Assembly (NCBI GenBank): GCA_017557525.1
Contig: JAFYYN010000046.1
Span: forward strand, 1-64,000
Direction: 5' to 3'
DNA: 64,000 bases
From: Lachnospiraceae bacterium
GTDB taxonomy: Bacteria > Bacillota > Clostridia > Lachnospirales > Lachnospiraceae
Shown here: piece by piece, positions 55,075-64,000 of the stretch
Layout: the number at the start of each line of letters is the position of its first letter
Position numbering within the stretch: the first letter of the stretch is position 1
Notes under the pieces: model-generated
Told to the model about the DNA's origin: nothing
Seen by the model: the letters and a program-made list of their open reading frames with translations, nothing else
The model's database searches: none
Position numbers and translations under genes: made by a program

Positions 55075-55641
55075 TCAGTCCTCTAGAAAATTCTTGAGCA
55101 TTCTCTTTCCTTCAGGTGTCAGGATTGATTCAGGATGGAACTGTACTCCATAAATCGGGTATTTCTCATGCATTACAGCCATTACCTCATCCTCTTCTGT
55201 TACTGCAATAACCTTTAATTCATCAGGAAGTGTTTCCTTTTTAACTGCCAATGAATGGTATCTCGCAACAGGTGTCTTTTCACTGCAATCCATAAATATC
55301 GGTGCTTTTCTGTCAAGCTTTGCTATTGACTGCTTTCCATGCATCAGCTTTGATGCATAGGTTACTACTGCATCAAAGGCCATACATATTGCCTGATGAC
55401 CGAGGCATACACCGAGTATCGGTATTTCCTTGCCAAGCTCCTTTACCACATCTATTATCACACCGGCATTCTCAGGTCTTCCGGGGCCGGGTGAAATAAT
55501 GATATGGCTGGGCTTCATCGCCCTAATCTCTTCAACTGTCTTTTCATCATTCCTGATAACCCTTACATCGGGGGTAAGCTCCCCTAAATACTGGTAAAGG
55601 TTATAGGAAAAGCTGTCATAATTATCTATAAGTAAAATCAT
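55075..55641 (-). CDS. trpG: Anthranilate synthase glutaminase subunit
   Basis: Releases ammonia from glutamine for TrpE. 188 residues; the ATG overlaps the trpE stop by four bases, so translation is coupled. Class I amidotransferase: ISPGPGRPENAG, nucleophile in ILGVCLGHQAI, and QFHPESILTPEG. It could also serve as the PabA subunit for folate if no separate one exists; sequence alone cannot tell. Confidence 0.95.
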   Translation of the reverse strand: MILLIDNYDSFSYNLYQYLGELTPDVRVIRNDEKTVEEIRAMKPSHIIISPGPGRPENAGVIIDVVKELGKEIPILGVCLGHQAICMAFDAVVTYASKLMHGKQSIAKLDRKAPIFMDCSEKTPVARYHSLAVKKETLPDELKVIAVTEEDEVMAVMHEKYPIYGVQFHPESILTPEGKRMLKNFLED

Positions 55642-57101
55642 TGGACGTCCTCCGACAACATCAGTGCTGTTAACGATGCCTTTGCTTTATTCATGCACTC
55701 CTCAAATTCCTTCTCGGGGTCTGAATCTGCAACTATTCCGGCACCGCTTCTTACGAATACCTTATTATTCTTTTTGTATGCAATCCTTATAGCTATGCAG
55801 GTATCCATATTACCTGTGAAATCTATGTAACCGATCGCACCTCCGTAGATACCGCGCTTATTATTTTCAAGTTCACCTATCAGCTGACAAGCCCTGATCT
55901 TAGGAGCTCCTGATAATGTTCCTGCAGGAAGCACTGCCTCTATTGCATCCAGTGCATCCTTATCATCTCTTATCTCGCCTCTTACAGTAGAGCCGATATG
56001 CATAACATGTGAAAATCTTTCGATGCTGTGAAGCTTTTCCACGCTCACCGTTCCAAATTTACTGATCTTTCCGAGATCATTTCTTCCAAGATCCACAAGC
56101 ATGTTATGCTCTGCAAGTTCCTTCTCATCTACTAAGAGCTCAGCTTCAAGCCTCTTATCTTCCTCTTCTGTCTTTCCTCTGGGTCTGGTACCCGCTAAGG
56201 GGAATGTATGAAGCACACCGTCCTCAAGCTTTACCAGTGTCTCAGGTGAAGCACCGGCTACCTCGATATCAGTCCCTGAGAAATAGAACATATACGGTGA
56301 AGGATTTACCGTTCTGAGCATTCTGTAGGTATTTAACAGGCTGCCCTCAAACGGTACCGTAAGTCTGTTTGAAAGCACTATCTGGAAGATATCACCTTCG
56401 TAAATATACCTCTTAGCCTTCTTTACCATGTCACAGAACTCTGCCTTATTGAACAGAGGAGTAACCTCGCCCATGAGTTTTCCAGGCTTTTCAACCTTCT
56501 TTTCACCGTTCTTTATTATATCCACAAGGTTCTTTAATTCCATGCATGCCTTATTGTATCCGGCCGTGCCATCCTTCAGCATCATGTTTACGATGACCAC
56601 TATTTTCTGGCAAACATTATCAAATGCGATAACCTTGTCAAAAAGCATCAGATCGACATCATTAAAGCCTTCTGTATCCTCGGGATTTCTCTTAGCCTCG
56701 GGCTCGCTGTATCCTAAATAATCAAATGCGAAATACCCTACGAGGCCACCCGTGAACGGAGGCAGATTGTCAAAACGCACGCTCTTGTATTCTGCCAAAA
56801 TCTGCCTTATCTCGTTTGAAGGATTATCGGTCTTGATCTTAACGTCACCGATTTTCAGGTTTCCGTCGATACAAGTGATGGATAGCTTAGGATCAAAGCC
56901 AAGGAATGTGTACCTGCCCCATCGCATATCCTGCCCTGCGGATTCAAGCATGTAGCAATGCTTTGATACGTTTTTAAGTTTCCTTAGCACCTCCATCGGG
57001 GTTATAAAATCCGATAAAAGCTCTGTGCTGACAGGCATTACCTTGTATTCGACCTTGTCAGCTATTTCTTTCATTTTTAATGTACCGGGTTCGATTTTCA
57101 T
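55638..57101 (-). CDS. trpE: Anthranilate synthase component I
   Basis: Converts chorismate to anthranilate. 487 residues. The N-terminal part contains the feedback site region (YCYMLESA-like [21 protein letters not shown]), and the chorismate-binding domain shows [47 protein letters not shown] and [15 protein letters not shown]. Ribosome site AAGGAGAAC. It is separated from trpA by a perfect inverted repeat of the GGGACGGTTCT family. Confidence 0.96.
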   Translation of the reverse strand: MKIEPGTLKMKEIADKVEYKVMPVSTELLSDFITPMEVLRKLKNVSKHCYMLESAGQDMRWGRYTFLGFDPKLSITCIDGNLKIGDVKIKTDNPSNEIRQILAEYKSVRFDNLPPFTGGLVGYFAFDYLGYSEPEAKRNPEDTEGFNDVDLMLFDKVIAFDNVCQKIVVIVNMMLKDGTAGYNKACMELKNLVDIIKNGEKKVEKPGKLMGEVTPLFNKAEFCDMVKKAKRYIYEGDIFQIVLSNRLTVPFEGSLLNTYRMLRTVNPSPYMFYFSGTDIEVAGASPETLVKLEDGVLHTFPLAGTRPRGKTEEEDKRLEAELLVDEKELAEHNMLVDLGRNDLGKISKFGTVSVEKLHSIERFSHVMHIGSTVRGEIRDDKDALDAIEAVLPAGTLSGAPKIRACQLIGELENNKRGIYGGAIGYIDFTGNMDTCIAIRIAYKKNNKVFVRSGAGIVADSDPEKEFEECMNKAKASLTALMLSEDVQ

Positions 57102-57116
57102 GTGTTGTTCTCCTTG

Positions 57117-57185
57117 ATGTGACAGGGGGACGGTTCTCTTGTCACATTTTTACTATGTGACAAGAGAACCGTCCCCCTGTCACAT
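57117..57185. repeat. Perfect long palindrome of two GGGGGACGGTTCT units
   Basis: The 31-bp arms ATGTGACAGGGGGACGGTTC... and its complement enclose a TTTTAC-type spacer and reach from five bases after the trpA stop to the trpE ribosome site. It could fold into a very stable hairpin in the trp mRNA. Confidence 0.85.
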
Positions 57186-57189
57186 TTAC

Positions 57190-57957
57190 TCAAATAGCAT
57201 CTACCATAGATTTCACATACTCAGATAACTCTTTAGGTGCGTCCTTACCATATTTTGCAACGATCCTTTCCATGGCTGAGCCTACTATGACACCATCCGC
57301 CTTCTTTGACATATTAGCGGCCTGCTCAGGTGTACTGATACCAAAACCAATAGCAGCGGGCGTATCGGTTGCTTCCTTTATAAGCTTCATGATTGAATCA
57401 AGGTCTGTGGTTATTTCGCTTCTTACTCCCGTTACTCCCAAGGATGAAACTACATATATAAAGCCTTTTGCCTGGGAAGCAATTGTTTTAATTCTGTCCT
57501 CACTTGTGGGAGCTATCATCGAGATGAAATCAATTCCGTATTTTGCGGCTGTTTCATCAAATTCCGAACGCTCCTCATACGGGCAATCAGGGATTATGAT
57601 CCCATCCGCTCCCGCTTCTGCTGCATTCTTAAAGAATTTGTCTGCTCCGTAATGATATACAGGATTTGCGTAGGTCATAAATACTATCGGGATTGTGTAA
57701 TCCTTTCTTAATTCCTTTACCAGCTGAAATACCTTGTCGGTTGTCATACCGGAACTTAATGCCCTTATATCTGCCTCCTGGATAACCGGTCCCTCGGCTA
57801 TTGGGTCTGAAAACGGAATGCCGACTTCTATAAGGTCTGCTCCTGCTTCGATTACTGCCTTGAAATTTTTTAAGCTGCTCTCAAAGTCCGGATCCCCGGC
57901 TGTGAGGAAAGCTATGAAGGCTTTTTTATTGTTAAATGCGTTTGCTATTCTGCTCAT
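57190..57957 (-). CDS. trpA: Tryptophan synthase alpha chain
   Basis: Cleaves indole-3-glycerol phosphate to indole and glyceraldehyde-3-phosphate. 255 residues. Catalytic Glu in LIEVGIPFSDPIAEGPVI, then catalytic Asp in GIIIPDCPYEE, YVVSSLGVTG and GFGISTPEQA with the phosphate site. Ribosome site TTTGGAGAA. It follows trpB by 194 bp of repeat sequence. Confidence 0.96.
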   Translation of the reverse strand: MSRIANAFNNKKAFIAFLTAGDPDFESSLKNFKAVIEAGADLIEVGIPFSDPIAEGPVIQEADIRALSSGMTTDKVFQLVKELRKDYTIPIVFMTYANPVYHYGADKFFKNAAEAGADGIIIPDCPYEERSEFDETAAKYGIDFISMIAPTSEDRIKTIASQAKGFIYVVSSLGVTGVRSEITTDLDSIMKLIKEATDTPAAIGFGISTPEQAANMSKKADGVIVGSAMERIVAKYGKDAPKELSEYVKSMVDAI

Positions 57958-58034
57958 GTTTATTCTCCAAATATCAATTATTCGCTAATATTCCATTCCA
58001 CTACGTGGAACGGAGCCGTAATCCACCAGTTTTT

Positions 58035-58150
58035 CAATCAGAGGGACGGTTCTTTGATTGACACCTCATCCGCCCTTCGGGCACCTTCCCTTCGCCAGGG
58101 AGGGCATCAACATGCTACGCATGTCGATATATCCCCTCAAGGGGAAGGCT
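58035..58150. repeat. Composite repeat between trpB and trpA
   Basis: A GGGACGGTTCT palindrome (CAATCAGAGGGACGGTTC..TGATTG, 58035-58061) abuts an 89-bp repeat (58062-58150) with CCGCCC-TTC-GGGC, CTTCCC..GGGAGGG, ACATGC-TACGCATGT and CCCC-TC-AAGGGGAAGGC. A nearly identical copy in opposite orientation lies at 59391-59479. Confidence 0.8.
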
Positions 58151-58151
58151 A

Positions 58152-59348
58152 TTAATCGGAGATATTTACGCCACGGTATCTTGCGATGGCAGCTACATCT
58201 TTGTCGCCACGGCCTGAGATGGTACAGATTATGATACTGTCCTTAGGCATCTCGGGCGCTATCTTCATCACATGTGCTACTGCGTGGCTACTCTCTATTG
58301 CAGGAATGATGCCCTCTGTTCTTGAAAGATATTCGAAGGCGTTTACTGCTTCTTCATCGGTTATCGGTACATATTGTGCCCTGCCGATTGATGCGAGATA
58401 TGCATGTTCGGGTCCAATACCGGGATAATCAAGTCCTGCTGAGATGGAATATACCGGAGCTATCTGTCCGTATTCATCCTGGCAGAAAAGAGATTTCATA
58501 CCATGAAAAATACCCATCGAGCCGTTTGCCATTGTTGCTGCATTTTTAGGATTATCAACTCCGAGTCCTGCTGCCTCGCAGCCTATGAGTTTTACTCCTT
58601 CATCCTTTATGTACTCGTAGAAGGAACCTATCGCATTGCTTCCGCCGCCAACACAGGCTATTACTACATCGGGAAGTTTTCCTTCTTTCTCAAGGATCTG
58701 CGCCCTGCTCTCCTTGCTGATAACCGACTGGAAGTCCCTTACTATTGTAGGAAAGGGATGAGGACCCATTACTGAGCCGAGCACATAGAGAGTATCGTCC
58801 ACTCTTGAGGTCCACTCACGCATCGCTTCGTTCACGGCATCCTTAAGTACCTTTGTGCCGGTTTTTACTGCGTGAACCTTTGCTCCCAAAAGATTCATCC
58901 TGTATACATTTAATGACTGGCGGATGGTGTCCTCTTCGCCCATGAATATCTCGCATTCCATATCCATAAGTGCGGCTGCGGTGGCGGTTGCAACTCCATG
59001 CTGGCCGGCACCGGTCTCTGCTATTACTCTGGTCTTGCCCATCTTCTTTGCCAGAAGCACCTGGCCAAGTACGTTGTTTATCTTGTGGGATCCTGTGTGG
59101 TTCAGATCTTCACGCTTAAGATATATTTTTGCTCCGCCTAAGTCCCTGGTCATCTTCTCTGCATAATAAAGAAGTGAAGGACGACCTGCGTATTCACGGT
59201 TAAGTTTGTCCAGTTCTGCTACGAACTCCGGATCATTTTTGTAATGCTCGTAAGCTGCCTCGAGCTTATGTATTTCATTCATCAATGTCTCGGGGATGTA
59301 CTGTCCTCCGAATTCGCCGAAACGGCCGTTGTTTGCCTGATTTTCCAT
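58152..59348 (-). CDS. trpB: Tryptophan synthase beta chain
   Basis: PLP enzyme joining indole and serine. 398 residues, the length of TrpB1. The PLP lysine is in [20 protein letters not shown], the phosphate loop GGGSNAIG and HGMKS follow; GPEHAYLAS near the end is typical. It is the first structural gene after the T-box, so the order is B-A-E-G-D-C-F-pheA rather than the usual E-first order. It is flanked on both sides by inverted copies of an 89-bp repeat. Confidence 0.97.
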   Translation of the reverse strand: MENQANNGRFGEFGGQYIPETLMNEIHKLEAAYEHYKNDPEFVAELDKLNREYAGRPSLLYYAEKMTRDLGGAKIYLKREDLNHTGSHKINNVLGQVLLAKKMGKTRVIAETGAGQHGVATATAAALMDMECEIFMGEEDTIRQSLNVYRMNLLGAKVHAVKTGTKVLKDAVNEAMREWTSRVDDTLYVLGSVMGPHPFPTIVRDFQSVISKESRAQILEKEGKLPDVVIACVGGGSNAIGSFYEYIKDEGVKLIGCEAAGLGVDNPKNAATMANGSMGIFHGMKSLFCQDEYGQIAPVYSISAGLDYPGIGPEHAYLASIGRAQYVPITDEEAVNAFEYLSRTEGIIPAIESSHAVAHVMKIAPEMPKDSIIICTISGRGDKDVAAIARYRGVNISD

Positions 59349-59390
59349 TTTATATTATCCTTTCATAATAATGATATTTGCATAAACAAT

Positions 59391-59543
59391 CTGCCTTCCC
59401 CTTGAGGGGATATATCGACATGCGTAGCATGTTGATGCCCTCCCTGGCGAAGGGAAGGTGCCCGAAGGGCGGATGAGATGTTATTGGTGGTGTACACCTC
59501 ATCAGTCAGCTTCGCTGACAGCTTCTCCTCAAGGAGAAGCCTT
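59391..59543. repeat. Two repeats between T-box and trpB
   Basis: 59391-59479 is the inverted partner of the repeat at 58062-58150, differing at only one or two positions. 59495-59543 is a second, shorter unit of the CACCTCATCAGTCAGC type, nearly identical to 48070-48119. Together they fill most of the leader between the T-box terminator and the trpB ribosome site. Confidence 0.8.
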
Positions 59544-59565
59544 TAAAGGGAAAACCTTTATGTAT

Positions 59566-59935
59566 AAAAAAATCCTTGACAGAAAAACTTTCTGTCAAGG
59601 ACGAATAATCTTTATCCGCGGTGCCACCTTGATTCATGGGTTCGCCATGCTCTTGCAAGATACCAACATATCTCCGGCAACTTACGTATGCCTCACGTCA
59701 CGGATACTGAGTTCGATATGTACTGTCTTTAAAAACAATCCATAATTTTGACTGATTCTTTGCAAATACAAATCTCACATTTCCCCATGCCCTCAGCGGA
59801 CCATATAAGAAGTTTCCTTCACGTATCCCTCATACCACCCGGCTCTCACTGTCCCGGACTCGCTGAAAAAGCTCTGCTTTCCTGGCGATAAAATACTTTT
59901 TCTTCCGCTTCAACGGTTTGCTTCTGTTCAATTGT
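59566..59935 (-). promoter_or_regulatory. T-box riboswitch of the trp operon
   Basis: The minus strand carries the T-box sequence AAGGTGGCACCGCGG (59616-59630), which binds the free 3' end of uncharged tRNA, followed by a terminator TCCTTGACAGAAA...TTTCTGTCAAGGA with seven U (59566-59601). Stem I features such as GCGAGTCCGGGACAGTGAGAGC are present upstream. A UGG in ATATGGTCC at 59801-59803 fits a tryptophan specifier on the 3' side of Stem I; it is the best candidate rather than proven. Confidence 0.92.
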
Positions 59936-59940
59936 TTATG

Positions 59941-59969
59941 ATTATAATCATGTTAATTTTATTTGTCAA
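59941..59969 (-). promoter_or_regulatory. Sigma-A promoter of the trp operon
   Basis: TTGACA (59964-59969) and TATAAT (59941-59946) on the minus strand with a 17-nt spacer, just inside the guaA-trp gap. Confidence 0.85.
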
Positions 59970-59985
59970 CTATTTTTTTATTTTT

Positions 59986-61554
59986 TTATTCAAGCTCAAT
60001 GGTTCCGGGGGGCTTCGAGCTGATGTCGAAGAGTACGCGGTTTACTCCGCGGACCTCGTTGACGATACGGCTCATGACAGTCTGTAATGTCTCCCACGGA
60101 ATGTTTGCTGCTTCGGCGGTCATGAAATCAACTGTACGGACGGCACGGAGAACTATCGCATAGTCATAGGTTCTCTCATCTCCCATTACGCCTACGGATC
60201 TCATATTGGAAAGGGCTGCAAAATACTGGTCGGGCTTCCAGGTTGGCCAGTCACCATGTTTCTTATAGTATTCCCATGCAGTCCTGTCAACCTCTTCACG
60301 GTAGATGGCATCTGCATCCTGTACTATACGAACCTTGTCCTCAGTTACTTCACCTATTATACGCACTCCAAGTCCCGGGCCGGGGAACGGCTGACGGAAT
60401 ACAAGCTTTTCAGGAATCCCAAGCTCTAGACCTGCTTGGCGTACCTCATCTTTAAACAGGTTTCTTAATGGCTCGATTATTTCTTTAAAATCCACATGAT
60501 CCGGTAATCCGCCAACATTGTGATGGGACTTGATAACTGCCGATTCGCCGCCCAAGCCACTTTCTACAACATCCGGATAAATGGTGCCCTGTGCTAAGAA
60601 ATCAACCGCACCAATCTTCTTTGCTTCTTCTTCAAAAATATTTATAAACTCTTCGCCTATTATCTTTCGCTTTCTCTCAGGCTCAGATACGCCTGCAAGC
60701 TTGTCATAATAACGTTTCTGGGCATTTACCCTTATGAAATTAAGGTCGAAATTTCCTTCGGGTCCGAAAACCTTTTCTACCTCGTCTCCCTCGTTTTTAC
60801 GAAGCAGACCATGATCAACGAATACGCAGGTAAGCTGTTTTCCGATAGCCTTTGAAAGAATACCTGCTGCAACCGATGAATCAACGCCACCTGAAAGTGC
60901 AAGTAATACACGCCCATCGCCCACTTTCTCACGGATCTCCTTAATGCTGTTTTCAACGAAGGAATCCATTCTCCATGAGCCTGAGCAACCACAGATATTT
61001 CTTACAAAGTTATAAAGCATCTTGCTGCCTTCGGGTGTATGGAGAACCTCGGGATGGAATTGGATGCCGTACAGTTTTTTCTCGGTGCATTCCATAGCTG
61101 CTACAGGGGTATTTGTGGTATGAGCTACTGATATAAAGCCCGGTGCCAGTTTTGATATATAATCAAAGTGGCTCATCCAACAGACCGTATGTGCCATGAC
61201 ACCTTTAAACAGTGCAGAATTAATGTCTACGTCTACCTCTGTCTTGCCATATTCCCTTGAGGATGCGCGTTCAACCTTGCCGCCTAGGATATGGCTCATT
61301 AGCTGAGCTCCGTAACAAAGTCCGAGTACGGGCACTCCAAGCTCAAATAATTCTTTGGAACAGGTTGCCGCATTTTCCTCGTAGCAGCTTGAAGGGCCGC
61401 CTGTGAGGATTATTCCCTTGGGCTCCATCGACTTGATCTTATCAAGCGGAGTCTTGTAGGAATATATTTCGCAGTAGACATTACATTCTCTGACCCGGCG
61501 TGCAACAAGCTGGTTGTACTGACCGCCGAAGTCAATAACTAAAATCTTTTCCAT
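59986..61554 (-). CDS. guaA: GMP synthase (glutamine-hydrolysing)
   Basis: Amination of XMP to GMP. 522 residues. The class I amidotransferase domain has [11 protein letters not shown] (nucleophile Cys) and [12 protein letters not shown]; the ATP-pyrophosphatase domain has [13 protein letters not shown]; the C-terminal dimerisation domain ends in PPGTIELE, the universal GuaA terminus. The ATG lies one base after the stop of the upstream REC/HD-GYP gene with site GAGGGAGAAG inside that gene's end, so the two are co-transcribed and probably coupled. This means guaA has no private leader. Confidence 0.97.
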   Translation of the reverse strand: MEKILVIDFGGQYNQLVARRVRECNVYCEIYSYKTPLDKIKSMEPKGIILTGGPSSCYEENAATCSKELFELGVPVLGLCYGAQLMSHILGGKVERASSREYGKTEVDVDINSALFKGVMAHTVCWMSHFDYISKLAPGFISVAHTTNTPVAAMECTEKKLYGIQFHPEVLHTPEGSKMLYNFVRNICGCSGSWRMDSFVENSIKEIREKVGDGRVLLALSGGVDSSVAAGILSKAIGKQLTCVFVDHGLLRKNEGDEVEKVFGPEGNFDLNFIRVNAQKRYYDKLAGVSEPERKRKIIGEEFINIFEEEAKKIGAVDFLAQGTIYPDVVESGLGGESAVIKSHHNVGGLPDHVDFKEIIEPLRNLFKDEVRQAGLELGIPEKLVFRQPFPGPGLGVRIIGEVTEDKVRIVQDADAIYREEVDRTAWEYYKKHGDWPTWKPDQYFAALSNMRSVGVMGDERTYDYAIVLRAVRTVDFMTAEAANIPWETLQTVMSRIVNEVRGVNRVLFDISSKPPGTIELE

Positions 61555-61555
61555 T

Positions 61556-63910
61556 TTACTTCTCCCTCATATTGTAGTCAGGGTCCTCGTCCATCATCTT
61601 GAGCATTATGTCAGCGAAGCGGGGATCGAACTGCTGGCCGCGGCCATTTTCGAGTTCGGAACGGACCTTGTCCTGGGGAAGGTAGGTACGGTAGCTTCGG
61701 TTACTGGTCATGGCGTCATATGCATCCGCAACGGCGATGATCCTAGCCTCCTCGGGTATCTCCTCGCCCTTTAAGCCGTCAGGATATCCGCCACCGCCGT
61801 ATCTTTCGTGGTGCCAGCGTGCACCCGAAGAAAGCTCCGGCATTTCCTTTATATTGCTTAGGATGTGGGCGCCAATGCCCGGATGCTTCTTTATCAGATT
61901 AAATTCATCATCGGTAAGGTGTGCAGGCTTGTTTATGACCGTATCCGGTACGCCGATCTTTCCAACATCATGCAGAAGGCCCATGATAAAGATATCGCTT
62001 TGCTGCTTTGAAGAATAACCTGCACGTTTTGCGATTTCTCTCGCGTATTCAGCAACACGGCTTGAATGACCGTTCGTGTAGCTGTCCTTCGCATCTATCG
62101 ACTGTGCAAGAGATTCTACGACATGGATGAAGAGGTTTTCATTCTCCTTGGTCTTCTTTTCAACCTCAAGATAAAGCGTCCTCTGGAGCCTTATCAGTTC
62201 CACGATATGCCTTACCCTTAAAACAAGCACCTCGGGTATGAACGGTTTCTTTATAAAGTCCATGGCGCCAAGGCTCAATCCCCTTGCCTCAAAGGACTCG
62301 TCATCATTCGCGGTAAGGAAGATAACCGGTATATCGGATATATCCGAATCCTCAGCGCGAAGTTTTGCCATTGTCTCAAAGCCGTCCATCTCTGACATCT
62401 TGACATCAAGGAGTATCAGATCAGGTTTGTTCCCTTTAACGAATGATAAAAGCTCCTTACCGGAATTAAGCAGGGAGACGCGCATGTTATTCTTGGAAAG
62501 AATCTTCTCAGCAATCTTTAAATTTAGCGGATCGTCGTCAACCACAGCTATCCAAAGAGTCTCATTATTGGGATTTGTCAGCGGCTCGGGCTCAATTCCC
62601 TCAACCTCAAATGTCACATTAACAATATCCCCGTGCTCCTTATGCCATGTGCCCTTTATGCTGCCGATAACCTGCGAGATTGCGAATTCCTTGATATCGG
62701 TAAGGAATACGAAAATCTGGTTCTTCCTGTAGCGCATTACAAGGTCGCTCTTTCTCAAAGATTCCTTTACATGCTCAAAGAATTTATCGCAGATATCATA
62801 GAATTCCTTGTTCTCTTCACCCACAGTCGAAACCGTGAACAGAAGCTTACAGGCATTACGATTGTAACGCTTTAGATATCTCATGATGAAACGGTAAACA
62901 TTGATAAATGCTTCCTTTTCAAGGGACAGCGCCGAATCCGGGATGTTTCGTTCGGAAAGGATCATCGAAAGAGCCTTAAGGCCCGTAGTATTGGCACCTG
63001 TAGCGTCGCTGGTGAAATCATCCTTATAAAGTGCAAACCCGTGCTTATCCTTCTGCTTTACATTGTATAAAGCCTTGTCCGCCAAAGAAAGCGCATCGGT
63101 ATAATCTGCCTCGGGACCACAGACATAAATGGCACCCATGGAAACTCCGAGCGGGATATCCATATCATCGCCCATCAATTCCTTTGCTTTATCCACAAGC
63201 TGCCTGTTGGCATTCTCGCATAATACGGCAATATCATTCTCTGAGGAATACTCGGTTATATAAGCAACGAATTCGTCTCCGCCGATCCTGCCCATTACGC
63301 TGCTCTCGGGAAGGTTGTTCTTTAATATCTCCGCAAAGGAAATGAGCACCTTGTCGCCCATGTCATGGCCGTAGATGTCGTTTACAAGCTTGAAGGAATC
63401 AAGGTCTATCATAAGAAGATAGCCTTCCGCTCTCTTGCATTCAATCCTCAGCTTTTCATTTGTCGCGGATTTATTAAGGAAACCGGTCAGCTTGTCGCGG
63501 GTTGCCTCATCCTGGAAATGATGCAGTTTCTCCTGCTTTTCAAGGATGTTGTTGATACGTTTAACCAGTATCTCGGGCTCGAAGGGTTTCCTGATATAAT
63601 CAGATACTCCAGCCTCAAAGCCACGACTCTCCGTCGATGTTTCCTCGTCTGCAGTCAAAAATACTACCGGGATCTCATCAAGACCCAGTTCTTTCTCTAA
63701 AGTACGTAACCTGCGGAATGTCTCAAAACCGTCCATCCCGGGCATTCTGATATCAAGAAGTATCAGGTCCGGGCTGTTGTCACGTATGAAACTTAAGAGT
63801 GCCTCGCCCGATTTGAGCGCGGTGACTCTCTTGTTATTCTTGCTAAGTATATGACCTGCAACCTTAAGGTTGGTCATATCGTCATCTACTACTACAATCC
63901 AATTTGCCAT
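61556..63910 (-). CDS. Dual-receiver GGDEF / HD-GYP signalling protein
   Basis: 784 residues, cytoplasmic. Order: receiver 1 (about 1-125; [22 protein letters not shown]), GGDEF (about 140-300; intact [11 protein letters not shown]), a second degenerate GGDEF-like region (about 310-445; [17 protein letters not shown] where GGDEF is lost), receiver 2 (about 455-575; [25 protein letters not shown]), and an HD-GYP domain (about 600-780; [32 protein letters not shown]). It could both make and degrade cyclic di-GMP under control of two phospho-inputs; no kinase is nearby. It is transcriptionally coupled to guaA, the source of GMP. Start site AAAGGAAATT. Confidence 0.9.
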   Translation of the reverse strand: MANWIVVVDDDMTNLKVAGHILSKNNKRVTALKSGEALLSFIRDNSPDLILLDIRMPGMDGFETFRRLRTLEKELGLDEIPVVFLTADEETSTESRGFEAGVSDYIRKPFEPEILVKRINNILEKQEKLHHFQDEATRDKLTGFLNKSATNEKLRIECKRAEGYLLMIDLDSFKLVNDIYGHDMGDKVLISFAEILKNNLPESSVMGRIGGDEFVAYITEYSSENDIAVLCENANRQLVDKAKELMGDDMDIPLGVSMGAIYVCGPEADYTDALSLADKALYNVKQKDKHGFALYKDDFTSDATGANTTGLKALSMILSERNIPDSALSLEKEAFINVYRFIMRYLKRYNRNACKLLFTVSTVGEENKEFYDICDKFFEHVKESLRKSDLVMRYRKNQIFVFLTDIKEFAISQVIGSIKGTWHKEHGDIVNVTFEVEGIEPEPLTNPNNETLWIAVVDDDPLNLKIAEKILSKNNMRVSLLNSGKELLSFVKGNKPDLILLDVKMSEMDGFETMAKLRAEDSDISDIPVIFLTANDDESFEARGLSLGAMDFIKKPFIPEVLVLRVRHIVELIRLQRTLYLEVEKKTKENENLFIHVVESLAQSIDAKDSYTNGHSSRVAEYAREIAKRAGYSSKQQSDIFIMGLLHDVGKIGVPDTVINKPAHLTDDEFNLIKKHPGIGAHILSNIKEMPELSSGARWHHERYGGGGYPDGLKGEEIPEEARIIAVADAYDAMTSNRSYRTYLPQDKVRSELENGRGQQFDPRFADIMLKMMDEDPDYNMREK

Positions 63911-63922
63911 ATTAATTTCCTT

Positions 63923-64000
63923 TTACATTTTTTTATATAACAACCCAAAAGTTCCGGGGCCGCAGTTAAGTGCGATGACAGGGGAAGCCTTGTGGAATAT
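63923..64000 (-). CDS. C-terminal end of a DegV-like fatty-acid-binding protein
   Basis: The last 25 codons of a gene entering from the right edge: VIALNCGPGTFGLLYKKM and stop. The GPG..GL pattern at the extreme C-terminus is typical of the DegV family. Only this fragment is visible, so the assignment is tentative. It ends 12 bp before the start of the REC/HD-GYP gene and may share its transcript. Confidence 0.55.
   Translation of the reverse strand: MFHKASPVIALNCGPGTFGLLYKKM

Overview
The window looks like a chromosomal segment of a low-GC Gram-positive anaerobe of the class Clostridia, most likely Lachnospiraceae (Butyrivibrio/Roseburia-like). The evidence is a type III glutamine synthetase beside a short clostridial GlnA with an ANTAR regulator, an Amt-PII fusion, DapL-type lysine synthesis, a T-box on the trp operon, strong Shine-Dalgarno sites, sigma-A promoters with 17-nt spacers, and dispersed REP-like repeats of the GGGACGGTTCT and CCTCATC...GGGGAAGGC types. 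Species cannot be fixed from sequence reading alone. No tRNA, rRNA or CRISPR array was seen.

Layout. 1-18.9 kb is a nitrogen-assimilation block: gdhA (partial), a secreted subtilase, glnN (GS III), the operon gltD-gltB-asnB, a membrane TIR protein, and amt-PII. 19.0-38.2 kb is an accessory island holding a MITE-like element, a SIR2 + TIR operon, a TIR-DUF6273 gene, a DUF2971 gene, an SPFH/membrane/TIR-LRR operon with a divergent XRE gene, a promoter-to-terminator small RNA, a DUF1016 nuclease, an MqsA-like HTH gene, purF and an HTH-Uma2 gene. 38.5-64 kb returns to glutamine-linked biosynthesis: glnA with an ANTAR regulator, glmS, dapL, carA-carB, pyrG, the operon trpB-A-E-G-D-C-F-pheA, guaA, a REC/GGDEF/REC/HD-GYP protein and the end of a DegV-like gene.

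How it works together. Almost every enzyme that makes or spends glutamine amide nitrogen is gathered here: GS, GOGAT, AsnB, PurF, GlmS, CarA, PyrG, TrpG and GuaA. Two leader-RNA families tie many of them together. Family 1 (gdhA, glnN, gltD, amt, purF, glmS, pyrG) is a 5'-proximal hairpin with a six-base AAKGGN loop whose 3' arm is also the 5' arm of a longer hairpin, usually an intrinsic terminator. A at loop position 1 and G at position 4 is the rule for ANTAR antiterminators, and an ANTAR protein with a pseudo-receiver is encoded next to glnA. Family 2 (purF, carA, glnA) is a hairpin plus H-type pseudoknot with covarying pairs, ending 14-16 nt before the start codon, a candidate riboswitch or protein-binding element that I cannot match to a family I know. 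The accessory island carries four TIR proteins, three of them sharing one zinc-ribbon/TPR/TIR chassis with different C-terminal modules, and looks like a defence or signalling island.
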